Notes under the pieces: generated by a model
The model's database searches: none
What the model saw: the letters and a program-made list of their open reading frames with translations, nothing else
What the model was told of the DNA's origin: nothing
NCBI GenBank assembly: GCA_016801885.1
Contig: CM028899.1
Span: 18,181,501 to 18,245,500 of the forward strand
DNA length: 64,000 nt
DNA from: Toxotes chatareus
Taxonomy: Eukaryota; Chordata; Actinopteri; Toxotidae
Reading direction: 5' to 3'
Program-made: the position numbers and the translations under genes
In this document: piece after piece, positions 24,710 through 41,200 of the stretch
Numbering within the stretch: position 1 is the stretch's first letter
Layout of the letters: each line of letters begins with the position of its first letter

Positions 24710-25200
24710 TTTCTGGCTGAGAGAGTAAGATGAGAGGATCGATACCACTCGTGTGGCTGTACAGTAAATATGAAGCTAGAGCCAGTAGCTGTTAGCTTAG
24801 CTTAGCATAGAGACCAGAAACAGCAGGGAACAGCTATCTTAGCTCAGTCCAAAGGTAACAAAATGCACCTGTTAGCGTCTCTACAGCTCACTCATTAATA
24901 CCTTATATCTTTTTTGAATCCCTATGGAGACCTTTAAAAACAACAACATACAGATTGTGAGTCTGTGTTTCGTGTCATGTTGCTCTTACCTCATTTTTCC
25001 TGTCTGCCTCTTCACTGTTGGCTGTTTGAAAAAGGAAAAAAGTGAAAAAATATTTGAACTATTGAACTTTAGAGATGCTGTTAGGTGAATTTTTTATCTT
25101 CACACAAAGCTAAGCTAAACTAACCAGTGCTAGTGTGATCATCCCATTACGCCCACAGACATGAGAGTGGTATCAGTCCTGCTATCTAACACAGCAGGAG
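24710..25200. mobile_element. Palindromic MITE-like element
   Basis: The left arm carries GATACCACTCGTGTGGCTGT followed by GTTAGCTTAGCTTAGCATAG. The right arm carries the reverse-complement counterparts: AAGCTAAGCTAAACTAACC near 25108, then an AGAGTGGTATCAGTCCTG stretch near 25164. Between them lies an AGTCCAAAGGTAACAAAATG-type segment. From memory, this TTAGCTTAGC...CCAAAGGTAACAAAAT pattern belongs to a widespread non-autonomous fold-back element of teleost genomes. The ends are approximate because the arms have diverged; no target-site duplication could be fixed by eye. Confidence 0.6.
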
Positions 25201-25798
25201 GGCAAATAAACCTGTTAGCTATAGCTGTAAAATAAATTCCATTTCCATAGTAATAAATGTTCTCTTTTTAATGCTTGCAACCTGTTTGGCAAACCTGACT
25301 TAGCATGAGCAGCTGTAGTCACAATAGCTGAACACATATGATGATGTTACAGATAAGTTAACCAGTTAAGTTTCATATAAACAAGCTGAAAACTAGAGTG
25401 CTAATATTTTAGTATTTTAATTTGTAATTATCGATAGGGGAAACAGACTACACGTCAGAAATCGCATTTTCTGTTGTGTGTAAATGCAACCACGGTGATT
25501 CTGTTGTCTTTGTGCTCTGGCACAGCCATGTTAGATACAACCAGATGAATATAGTTTTTTTTTTTGGATTATAAATACAAAGAGTTATTGTTGTATATTT
25601 GATTGTTCCAAGTGTAATATTATTGTTATTATTTTAGAAAGTAAATTATAATTCTATTTTCTGGTCAGTGATGTTACTGAGATGCTGTTGGAGGAATGAG
25701 GGGATGAACTGATGCAGTTTGTTGGTATGAGCTCTGTCAGTGAGTCTTCCGCGCTGTAAATGAATGACTGAAATTAGGATGATAATAATGACAAAGAC

Positions 25799-25804
25799 AA
25801 TAAA
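25799..25804 (+). terminator. Candidate ttc7b polyadenylation signal
   Basis: A canonical AATAAA lies 2.2 kb after the stop. GT-rich and T-rich sequence follows within 30 bp (gtggttaaaa, gtggtcctctctccctc). Confidence 0.5.
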
Positions 25805-26770
25805 AGTGGTTAAAAAAAAAGTGGTCCTCTCTCCCTCTTCTTCTATAATTTGAACCAAAATGCTGGACCCCACAATTTTAAATGGCTGTTTAAGACTTAG
25901 GATTTGAGTTAGTCATTCATTTGTGCTGGTTAAGGTTAGGGTAAGTTAGGGAATGCATTATGTCAATGAGGGGTCCCCACAAATGTAGTACAAACACAGA
26001 TGGCTGCGTGAGTGTGTGTGTGTGAGTGAGTGGCATTCCCCCTGGCTGTGACCTCGGGGGCAAGCAGTGTGTGTTACTTTCTCAGGTCTGTGTCTGTCAG
26101 CAGAAAGGTCTGTCCTCCTTTGTGTGTCTTTTAACAGGGCAATTCAGCGCCGACAGGGTTTGTTCTGGAGTGTCGGGAAGCCACAGCTGAGTCTCACACA
26201 CGCCACACACACCCCCACTACTGAGGTACCTGCTGGACTATCACGTATCACTAACAGTTAAGCTATTCATGAAGTAATTTATTTAGTTTATTTGATAGCA
26301 GTAGTTGTACTATGCCTCTTTTTACCACACGTTCATGTAAACGAAACACCACTAAGAGTTCATCTGGTGAGGCGTGGAGGTCAAAGGGCATGGAAACCTT
26401 CCATACAGGTGCTTTGTTTCAACAGCATTCAGATTAGTAGATGTTGCTTTTGAAATACATTCATGTAACCACCCTGATTCTGGGTCAGAGCTATGAAATT
26501 ATTGTATTTTATTTTTATTTTATCATCATGACTATTGAATATTATTAGACCTAATATTGTACATAAAGTTGACGTGTTCTACTTTACAGCCACATTTTGC
26601 CCATTGATTGATTGGCTTGTTTTTTCACTGATGATGTTACAGTTCATAAATAATTTTAGGTTCTTTGATGACCAGAAAATGATGAAGACTGACCACATCA
26701 GTGTTTCTTCCAGAGTACAGACCCTGAGATATGATCATGATCACAAAGGTAAGATTTTATATTGTAAAGA

Positions 26771-26809
26771 TGATCAGTAACTGAGACTACATGTCTCAGT
26801 TACTGATCA
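26771..26809. repeat. Perfect 17-bp hairpin, 5-nt loop
   Basis: The left arm TGATCAGTAACTGAGAC (26771-26787) is exactly complementary to 26793-26809, with loop TACAT. It lies between the 3' ends of ttc7b and calm1. Confidence 0.93.
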
Positions 26810-27168
26810 GTATATTGCTTACTTACATGAGCACAGCATTCACAAAAATGTATATATATATATATTTTGCTTTTCTAACTCTATCTCCATTAACTCCAAT
26901 GGCTTGAAAACAGCAATTTTCTTACTGAGCTTGGTGAATGAATGGATGTTCAGTTTTGGAAGGAAGAAGACAAAGAGAGGAGAATGAAAATGATTGCTAA
27001 TATACTGATTATCTGGCCCATGTAATTGTATGTCCACCCATCTCTCTCTCTCTCTCACACAGAGACACTTGCTCCCCTCACCATTCTTCTGGCTGTCAGA
27101 TGAAAAACTGAAATATTTATGTGGGCTAACACTGGAGCCAGGAGTAGGGGATTGTGTGTCTCTGTCTG

Positions 27169-27172
<4 letters not shown>

Positions 27173-27206
<34 letters not shown>
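27173..27206. repeat. (TG)n microsatellite, intergenic
   Basis: About 17 TG units are preceded by a degenerate TCTGTCTG stretch. Confidence 0.93.
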
Positions 27207-27209
<3 letters not shown>

Positions 27210-28037
27210 CAGTATAAATAGCATGCTGATTTTGCACATTTGTGGGCATCATAGGATGCACAAAAGTTGTGTGAGGTGAATTTGAGGCAAATGTGTGAGA
27301 ATCTTCTGGATTGGAAATCCTGTTAATAAGTTTGGAGTGGCAGCTCTCTCATAGCAAGCAGTGAGCAGCAAGATATATTAATACACTTCAGACAGTTACG
27401 TAACTCCAGCTACTCTGTGTGTGTGATATGTGGATAAATCTAACACCTCCTACACTTCTCCATCCCTCTGTCTTTCCTCTCTCTCTCTGCCTTGGACTGT
27501 CTTCCCCATCTCTACCTGTCTGCTTCTCATCAATGCCACAATCACATTCAATCAAATCCTATATATATTCCTTGAAAGTAGTAGTATTTTAAATGCCAGC
27601 AGTACAGATGTAAAGCTATACGGCTTATTGACATAGGTCTCAAATAAATAATCATAGTTAAGCCTTTAGAGTCTTTTGTTAAAACTGCCAAAGGCTGGAG
27701 CTGTTAAAAAAGCCAGAATACCAGCTTTTGAATCAGAAGACGGAGTGAGGTATTTTGGGAGAGATTTTACAGGGTTAAAGATGCACCGTGACTCTGTTCT
27801 CATTTTCTCTTTTCATCCTTCGTTCTCTTCCTCTCCCACAGGTCCCAGGTTTCTATTATTGTCTTTCAACCTCTTCATCTCTTCCCCCACTTGTCTCCTC
27901 TCTTGCTCTCTCCTCAAACTCCCACGGTTTTCTGCTCCTTCTCTTTCACATCCACCCCATCCCATGCCTGCTTCTTCTGTTGCCTAGCAACACCTCCTCA
28001 TCTGCAGACAGACATTCTCAACGATCTGGACACCCCT

Positions 28038-28065
<28 letters not shown>
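28038..28065. repeat. (CA)n microsatellite, intergenic
   Basis: This is a CA run of about 14 units. Confidence 0.93.
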
Positions 28066-28068
<3 letters not shown>

Positions 28069-28654
28069 TATTGTGCCATTATATTAGTTATAACATGTTG
28101 ATGTCTGTAATTGTCGTGAGTGTTTGGGACACTGACATGATTTAATATCAACTTGATAACACACATTTCAAATTATAACTGTTGTTTATCTGTTGATCTG
28201 ATGGGCTTTTATATTAATAGCTGTATCAACAAGGAAATATAATTAGGGTAACCATGGTGACATGTTTGAATAGATGGAGAGGATTTATTCATTATTAGTT
28301 TCTTTCTGACCTTTAACTCATTTCTCCTACTTCCCATCCTTCCTTTGGTTTCCCATACTGTACAATCACTTAGCTGCTATGCAAATTCTGGAAACCAAAC
28401 CAACTGTCTGATCCTCTGATAACTGCTCGTTCAGGAGATGTAGGAGCATAGAAGCTGACCGATTACCCTCCCAAAATGTGTGACCTTTAGTGTGTGTACT
28501 TACACCCTCTTCTCAGAAGCACATCACAAGCAATAAGATGGCAGACGAGTCATTTTAAAGAAGCAATTCCCCCTGAGAAAAAGCCACTGAGAGAGAGGAC
28601 ACGGGTCGCCTCATTTTTAAGAAATAAATAAAGACATAAAGACCCAACACAAGA

Positions 28655-29848
28655 AGTTAGTTCATGGTATTTTATTGGAAAAACAAAATGTAAAGACTAG
28701 CATGTACAACTTGGAATGCAGATCAACTGAACTGAACAGAACAGTTGGACTGGGTTGGGCCTTGCCGCACCCACACACACACACACACACGCATACACAC
28801 ACCCAAACTCACACACAAACACAAGATAGAAATGCCGCAAAGCACCGACCCTGTCCCCACTAAACTGAAATTAATCCCCTCGTAGAATGACACGCATGCA
28901 ACGTCTGAGGCAATATACTGTACCTGAGCATGCTCCAGTGAGGAATAACCACAGATTTTAGTTCACTACTGACTTTTCTTTTTGATTGTAAATTTTCCAC
29001 CTCTGATAAATGTGATACTCACGATATTGTAATTGCCCCAAAAATTGCTCTTGTATATCATCACTTTTAAAGCCCACCCAAACCCTCCAAAAGTCTAGAA
29101 CACACCCACTGCCCAAGGGGCTAAAATCTATGCCCCACCCAGGCTTCACCCTCAAAAAAGGTAAACACACAACAGGTAAAGCAAGTATCCTGACATGCCA
29201 GAAACACAGAATCTAAAATGAGTTCTTATTTATTCCATTTTAATATTTTTCTTAAAAATATCTCTGTCATCACTGACTTCATTTAGGTAAGCAAACTGCA
29301 AAGGTTCCACTGGTTCACTCACTCCCATCCATCTGTCACCTAACCCCTCCCTCTTCCTCTCAGTGGGTCCCAGGTCAACCTGAGGCCCAACAACAGCCTT
29401 CTGCCATTGGGCTCTCAACAGTCACCCATCTAAAGCTGCATGCATGAAGAACAGAAAAGAAAGAAAACAGGAAGTCATAGAAGAAAGGCGATTGGCCAGC
29501 CCAAATAATTATCATGACATCAGGCAGATGGAACCAGGAAGCAGAGGAGCAGTGGCCAAACCAGCCGGCTGCAGAGAGGCTGCTTGGCTAACGAGGTGAG
29601 ATCTGACTGGGCAGCTCAGTGCTGGGGAGGGTGGGGGTGGGGGATACAAGCCAGTACATGCAGATTCATTTAGGTTTTTTTCTTTTTGTCTTTTACCTTT
29701 TTTGAGCTTGTTTATATGGACAGATTTTTCAATTTTCCAACATTCAGTTTAAGTTGTCTATACAGAACAGTATGAATAAATGTAGATTTTTGCAGTAAGA
29801 GGTAAGTGAAACATTTGACTGATTCTTTGTCTTCAGTGTGAGCCCAGT
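28655..29848 (-). other. calm1 3'UTR
   Basis: This is minus-strand sequence between the calmodulin stop and a canonical poly(A) signal, giving about 1.2 kb. It contains a CA tract near 28770-28802 and a GT-rich stretch close to the coding end. Reading frames inside (for example 28958-29170) are not family-like. Confidence 0.6.
28671..28676 (-). terminator. calm1 polyadenylation signal
   Basis: The plus strand reads TTTATT, so the minus strand has AATAAA (context ccAATAAAATacc). It is followed on the minus strand by more A/T-rich sequence, and it lies about 1.17 kb beyond the stop. Confidence 0.65.
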
Positions 29849-35577
<5,729 letters not shown>

Positions 35578-35900
35578 GTCTGTTTGAGTTAGAAACGTCG
35601 GTCTGCTAACGCTACCGGAGAGAGGAAATGGACGGTTGCCACTGAACAAGGTTGGCAGGAGGCGGGTAGGCAGGACGAACCACCGCTGCACAGCTCACTG
35701 TATTCCTCCGCACAGTGGAGAAATTAACTCAGTCAGAGAAAGGGCCACGCGCTTTCTTCGTCTGTGCACTCGTGCTCGCGCGCCCGCAACCTGTTTCACC
35801 TGTACCTCAACATGTGTTTCACACAGGGAAGTCACTCTGAAATTATTCGGTTGGCTGAGTTGAAAAGTTAGTCGCTATTTAGAAAGAGACGTACAGGTAC
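35578..35900 (-). promoter_or_regulatory. calm1 5'UTR and promoter region
   Basis: This is the sequence immediately upstream of the calmodulin ATG on the minus strand. It is CpG-rich relative to its surroundings (cgcgcgcccgc near 35778, cacgcgc near 35748, gctaccggagag near 35615). No clear TATA box was found. A CpG-type promoter is an inference. Confidence 0.5.
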
Positions 35901-37690
35901 ATAAAGCAGTTTTTGTGTAGAAGATATGCTGCGTATGGCCATTTCAATTTGTTAAAAAAAAGCAACTGCTCATTAAACAAAAGTTTGACACAGGGTCCAA
36001 AATATTAGCTAATACCGCAGCACCTGTCTTAGTTTATGTTGTACTTAAACATTATATGTTCCTTGACAAATTTTTATGGGAGATACCCAGTAAACCTGGG
36101 GCCCCAGGGCAGTTGCTTGCTTTGCACTTTTGGTAACCCAGCCTTAATGCTGGATAATCGGAGGCCCAGGAAAGTCACCTGGTGTGTAACATCAGTATCA
36201 CAACATTAAATGAAATGAAGCCCACCTCTCTCTTACTGAACATATCCATAAATCAGACCCACAAGTACTGAACTGCCTTCAGTGAAACTGTGAGAAAAGT
36301 TTAGGATCTATCCATGATCAATAATCAAAAGCTAATCATTGTTGCCTTAGATTCAGGGACTAACAATTCTTAACTAGCTTTAAATGTGGGAATGATGAAA
36401 CTAGCAGTAAGACTTAAATTTCAACTTTGTTGATCTCAAGGTCAGTTAAAAAAAAAAAAACAGACAGGCCGACTTCTCACAGTCAGATTTGTGGTGAGCT
36501 GTCAATCAATACATCAGTCAAACAGTTGGCATTGCCAAGTTATCTCTAAGTTATCTCTCAATTAAAAAAATTTAAAAACTATTTTGTGCCAAAATCTGTG
36601 AACAAGGTAAATATTCCCTGCATTCTCTCTTGTGTTTGCATCAGAACCCACACAAATCAGAAATATGTGATCTAATTCTACATGTTATTTAAAACGTTTC
36701 TTAAAATGCAGTCACACACCATTAAGTTGTTTTTTTTATTGATGAAATGAATACATTTCTGTGGTTGTATTCTAGGACTGTCAGAATAATATTATGTGAT
36801 CATGAGTATCTGTCTCAGAGCCAGACAGACAAAATTTTCATTGAGTTACTAGACAGGTTTTGGCTGTGGGAGACTTCCTCATAAATATTGACTGAAGTGT
36901 CTTGAATAAAATATAACCTATGATTTCATTTATGCACTGAGTACTCACTGTTCTTCATCAAACAGACTTCAATATGTGCTCTAGTATCTATCCACTCTAA
37001 GACTCTTATTGCATTATCCTCTGTGTGGCCACATGTCCCATCCTCCTGGCACTGATCATAAAGTCTGCTGATATCTATTGGCCAATTGGCTGCCATTACA
37101 ACTGGTCATCAAAATCATAGCCAGATAGTGTTAGTGTAATCTGAACCTGTTTAACTGCAGCCGGCGTCTAATCTTACCTGTATGCAGTGATATTATGTAG
37201 GCCTAAAATGAAATGTGAATGTGGAATCATTACTGCAAAAACAACAACCTAATAAAATAACTGTGTTTTCGGGGAAAGGTTTATTCTCTGGCCCATCTCA
37301 CATAAGATATAACACTGTAATAGGCTATACACTGTGTATTTATTATCATAAACATGGCCTAGTGAAATTTAGTGGAGGATTATAATGAGAACACCCGTGT
37401 CTGTGGATAAAGATCTTCATAACTTTTATAAAAATAAGTAAGTTGCAGATGATAGTGATTGTTTACCTCTAAAGAAAAGGTGAGAAAAATAACTTTGAAG
37501 GGGTTACCGCGTATATTTATTCTATTATTCAAATCTGTTGAATATATGTGAATGCACAATTTGACGGCACGGCAAAACAGAAAATGACGGACTATTTTGT
37601 CTTACACGGAGTTTTGTGCAGGCGGAAGGATACGTTATAAACACTGAGTCTGACGGCGCTGGGGAAGTTGCGGTTTTGTGTTTGAGAGGC
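35901..37690. other. Intergenic, no gene seen
   Basis: This is AT-rich sequence upstream of calm1 with an A-run near 36449 and T-run near 36730. I find no family-like reading frame, transposon end or strong repeat. Confidence 0.55.
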
Positions 37691-37695
37691 AGATT

Positions 37696-37776
37696 CTGAT
37701 TGGGCAGAGCAGACCCGCAATATCCTTCACACTGTACAGAAGGCGCTGATTGGCCAGGGCAGATCTGCAATGCGTC
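37696..37776. repeat. Direct repeat with two CCAAT boxes (minus strand)
   Basis: Two imperfect copies of a roughly 30-bp unit, 50 bp apart, read CTGATTGGGCAGAGCAGA (37696 onward) and CTGATTGGCCAGGGCAGA (37746 onward), each ending in a TGCAAT/CGCAAT stretch. Each contains ATTGG, a CCAAT box on the minus strand. The surrounding 200 bp are GC-richer than the flanks. The pair could be a promoter fragment or the subterminal part of a transposon. Confidence 0.5.
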
Positions 37777-37830
37777 AAACCACGGCGCGGCAACCGTGGC
37801 AGGAGGGAGCGACTCACCGCTGATGTGTTC

Positions 37831-37949
37831 AGTAGTGATGGGAATTCTGGCACTTTTAAGAGAACCGGCTCGTTTAGCTCGGCTCAATAAAAAGAACCGG
37901 CTCTTTGGGCTTCCAAGCGGCTCTTCAGATTGTTTTTGATAAAATTAAA
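37831..37949. mobile_element. hAT-like element fragment at satellite border
   Basis: The stretch begins AGTAGTGATGGGAATTCTGG and carries repeated GAACCGGCTC (about 37862 and 37895) and several GGCTC/CGGCTCTT motifs. From memory, TAGTGATGGGAA...GAGCCGGCTC sequences mark the end of a family of hAT DNA transposons in fish. No transposase frame and no second terminus are visible before the satellite starts, so it is at most a fragment, possibly truncated by the satellite. Confidence 0.45.
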
Positions 37950-38226
37950 TGACATTGTGAGCCCATAAAAAAGTATGCCTTTTTTGGCCTATTTTGAAGC
38001 CTTACTATTCTATGACCATTTTTATGACATTTTGAGAACATACTAAAGTATGACTTTTTTGGCCTATTTTGAAGCCTTACTGTACTTTGACTTTTTTTTG
38101 GCACATTTTAAAGCCATACTATACTATGACGTTTTTTGGCACATTTTGAGGCCATACTAAAGTATGACTTTTTTTAGCCGATTTTGACGCCATACTATAC
38201 TATGACGTTTTTTATGACATTTTGAG
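37950..38226. repeat. Array edge made of single 38-bp ancestral-type monomers
   Basis: Successive monomers at 37961-37998, 37999-38036, 38037-38073, 38074-38112, 38113-38150, 38151-38188 and 38189-38226 are 38, 38, 37, 39, 38, 38 and 38 bp. Each starts GCC-TACT or a close variant. Unlike the interior, the second-position monomers here still read CATACTAAAGTATGAC rather than CCAAAAAAAATTTGGAC. This shows what half B was before it diverged. Confidence 0.9.
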
Positions 38227-41200
38227 GCCAAAAAAATGTTAACTTTTTTTTTACCCGAAATAAACGCCATACTATACTGTGACGTTTTTTATGACATTTT
38301 GAGGCCAAAAAAAATGTTGACTTTTTTTGGCCGATTTTGACGCCATACTATACTATGACGTTTTTTATGACATTTTGAGGCCAAAAAAAATTTAGACTTT
38401 TTTTGCCCGAAAAAAACGCCATACTATACTATGACTTTTTTTTATGACATTTTGAGGCCAAAAAAAATGTTGACTTTTTTTGGCCGATTTTGACACCATA
38501 CTATACTATGACGTTTTTTTATGACATTTTGAGGCCAAAAACCACGTGGACTTTTTTTGCCCGAAAAAAACGCCATACTATACTATGACGTTTTTATGAC
38601 ATTTTGAGGCCAAAAAAATTGTTGACTTTTTTTGCCCGAAAAAAACGCCATACTATACTATGACGTTTTTTATGACATTTTGAGGCCAAAAAACATTTGG
38701 ACTTTTTTTGGCCGATTTTGACGCCATACTATACTACGACGTTTTTTATGACATTTTGAGGCCAAAAAAAATGTGGACTTTTTTTGCCCGAAAAAAACGC
38801 CATACTATACTATGACGTTTTTTATGACATTTTGAGGACAAGAAAAATTTGGACTTTTTTTGCCCCGAAAAAAATGCCATACAGTACTATGACGTTTTTT
38901 ATGACATTTGGAGACCAGAAAAAAGGTAACTTTTTTTTGCCCGAAAAAAAGGCCATACTATACTATGACGTTTTTATGACATTTTGAGGCCAAAAAAAAT
39001 TTGGACGTTTTTTGGCCGAAAAAAACGCCATACTATACTATGACGTTTTTTTATGACATTTTGAGGCCAAAAAAACTTTTGACTTTTTTTGGCCGCTTTT
39101 GACGCCATACTATACTATGACGTTTTTTATGACATTTTGAGGCCAAAAACAATTTGGACTTTTTTTGCCTGAAAAAAAGGCCATACTATACTATGACGTT
39201 TTTTATGACAGTTTGAGGCCAATGAAACTTTTGACTTTTTTTGGCTGATTTTGACGCCATACTATACTATGATGTTTTTTATGACATTTTGAGGCCAAAA
39301 AAAAGTTGGACTTTTTGTGCCCGAAAAAAGGCCATACTATACTATGACATCTTTTATGACATTTTAAAGCCATTAAAACTTTTGACTTTTTTTGGCCGAA
39401 AAAAACGGCATACTATACTATGACATTTTTTATGACATTTTGAGGCCAAAAAAAATGTGGACTTTTTTTGACCGAAAAAAACGCCATACTATACTATGAC
39501 GTTTTTTATGACATTTTGAGGCCAAAAACAATTTGGACTTTTTTTGGACGAAAAAAAACGCCATACTATACTATGACGTTTTTTATGACATTTTGAGGCC
39601 AAAAAAAATGTTGACTTTTTTTGCCCGAAAAAAAGGCCATACTATACTATGATGTTTTTTATGACATTTTGAGGCCAAAAACAATGTGGACTTTTTTTTT
39701 GTCCGAAAAAAACGCCATACTATACTATGACGTTTTTTATGACATTTTGAGGCCAAAAAAAATGTGGACTTTTTTTGCCTGAAAAAAACGCCATACTATA
39801 CTATGACGTTTTTTATGACATTTTGAGGCCAAAAAAAATTTGGACTTTTTTTGCCTGAAAAAAACGCCATACTATACTATGACGTTTTTTATGACATTTT
39901 GAGGCCAAAAAAAATGTTGACTTTTTTTGGCCGATTTTGACGCCATACTATACTATGACGTTTTTTATGACATTTTGAGGCCAAAAAAAATTTGGACTTT
40001 TTTTGCCCGAAAAAAACGCCATACTATACTATGATCTTTTTTATGACATTCTGAGGCCAAAAAAAATTTGGACTTTTTTTGCCTCGCAAAAAACGCCATA
40101 CTATACTATGACGTTTTTTATGACAGTTTGAGGCCAAAAAAAATTTGGACTTTTTTTGTGCGAAGAAAACGCCATACTATACTATGACGTTTTTTATGAC
40201 ATTTTGAAGCCAATAACAATGTGGACTTTTTTTGTCCGAAAAAAACGCCATACTATACTATGACGTTTTTTATGACATTTTGAGTCCAAAAAAAAAGGGG
40301 ACATTTTTTGCCCGAAAAAAACGCCATGCTATACTATGACCTTTTTTATGACATTCTGAGGCCAAAAAAAATGTTGACTTTTTTTGCCCGAAATAAACGT
40401 CATACTATACTATGACGTTTTTTATGACATTTCTAGGCCAAGAAAAATTTAGACTTTTTTTGGCCGAAAAAAACACCATTATACACTGAGACGTTTTTTA
40501 TGACATTTTGAGGCCAAAAAAAATGTTGACTTTTTTTGCCCGAAAAAAAGTCCATACTATACTATGATGTTTTTTATGACATTTTGAGGCCAAAAAAAAC
40601 GTGGACTTTTTTTGTCCGAAAAAAACGCCATACTATACTATGACGTTTTTTATGACATTTTGAGGCCAAAAAAAATGTGGACTTTTTTTGCCCGAAATAA
40701 ACGTCATACTATACTATGACGTTTTTTATGACATTTCTAGGCCAAGAAAAATGTTGACTTTTTTTGCCGGAAAAAAACGCCATACTATACTATGACCTTT
40801 TTTATGACATTCTGAGGCCAAGAAAAATGTTGACTTTTTTTGCCGGAAAAAAACGCCATACTATACTATGACCTTTTTTTATGACATTCTGAGGCCAAAA
40901 AATTTTTTGACTTTTTTTGCTAAAAAAAAAAACGCCATACTATACTATGACGTTTTTTATGACATTTTGAGGCCAAAAAAATTTTGACTTTTTTTGCTAA
41001 AAAAAAACGCCATACTATACTATGACGTTTTTTATGACATTTTGAGGCCAAAAAAAATTTTGACTTTTTTTGGCCGATTTTGACGCCATACTATAATATG
41101 ACGTTTTTTATGACATTTTGAGGCCATAAAAATTTTTGACGTTTTTTGCCCGAAAAAAACGCCATACTATACTATGACGTTTTTTATGACATTTTGAAGC

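Larger units (their letters stand above)
23565..25825 (+). other. Presumed ttc7b 3'UTR
   Basis: The sequence after the stop codon is dominated by CA/TG dinucleotide tracts (23575-23594, 23733-23745, 23844-23868, 24157-24183, 24310-24321). It also contains a palindromic element at about 24710-25200. A good AATAAA at 25799-25804 would end a 3'UTR of about 2.25 kb. Earlier weaker signals (for example ATTAAA near 24675) could end a shorter form. Confidence 0.5.
25826..28654. other. Intergenic region between convergent ttc7b and calm1
   Basis: I see no gene here. Contents are a 17-bp-stem hairpin at 26771-26809, an AT run at about 26850-26866, and microsatellites at 27173-27206 (TG) and 28038-28065 (CA). 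A C/T-rich stretch lies at about 27790-27990, whose overlapping Ser/Pro/Leu frames look like composition artefacts. Confidence 0.6.

Noticed and set aside
27676..28145. Overlapping Ser/Pro/Leu-rich plus-strand frames between ttc7b and calm1
   Set aside because: They come from a C/T-rich stretch followed by a CA microsatellite. Several frames are open at once, which signals composition and not coding.
28958..29170. 70-aa minus-strand frame
   Set aside because: It lies inside the calm1 3'UTR and has no family resemblance.
37525..37887. 120-aa minus-strand frame before the satellite
   Set aside because: It crosses the direct repeat and the hAT-like segment, has no recognisable domain, and an overlapping second frame is equally open.
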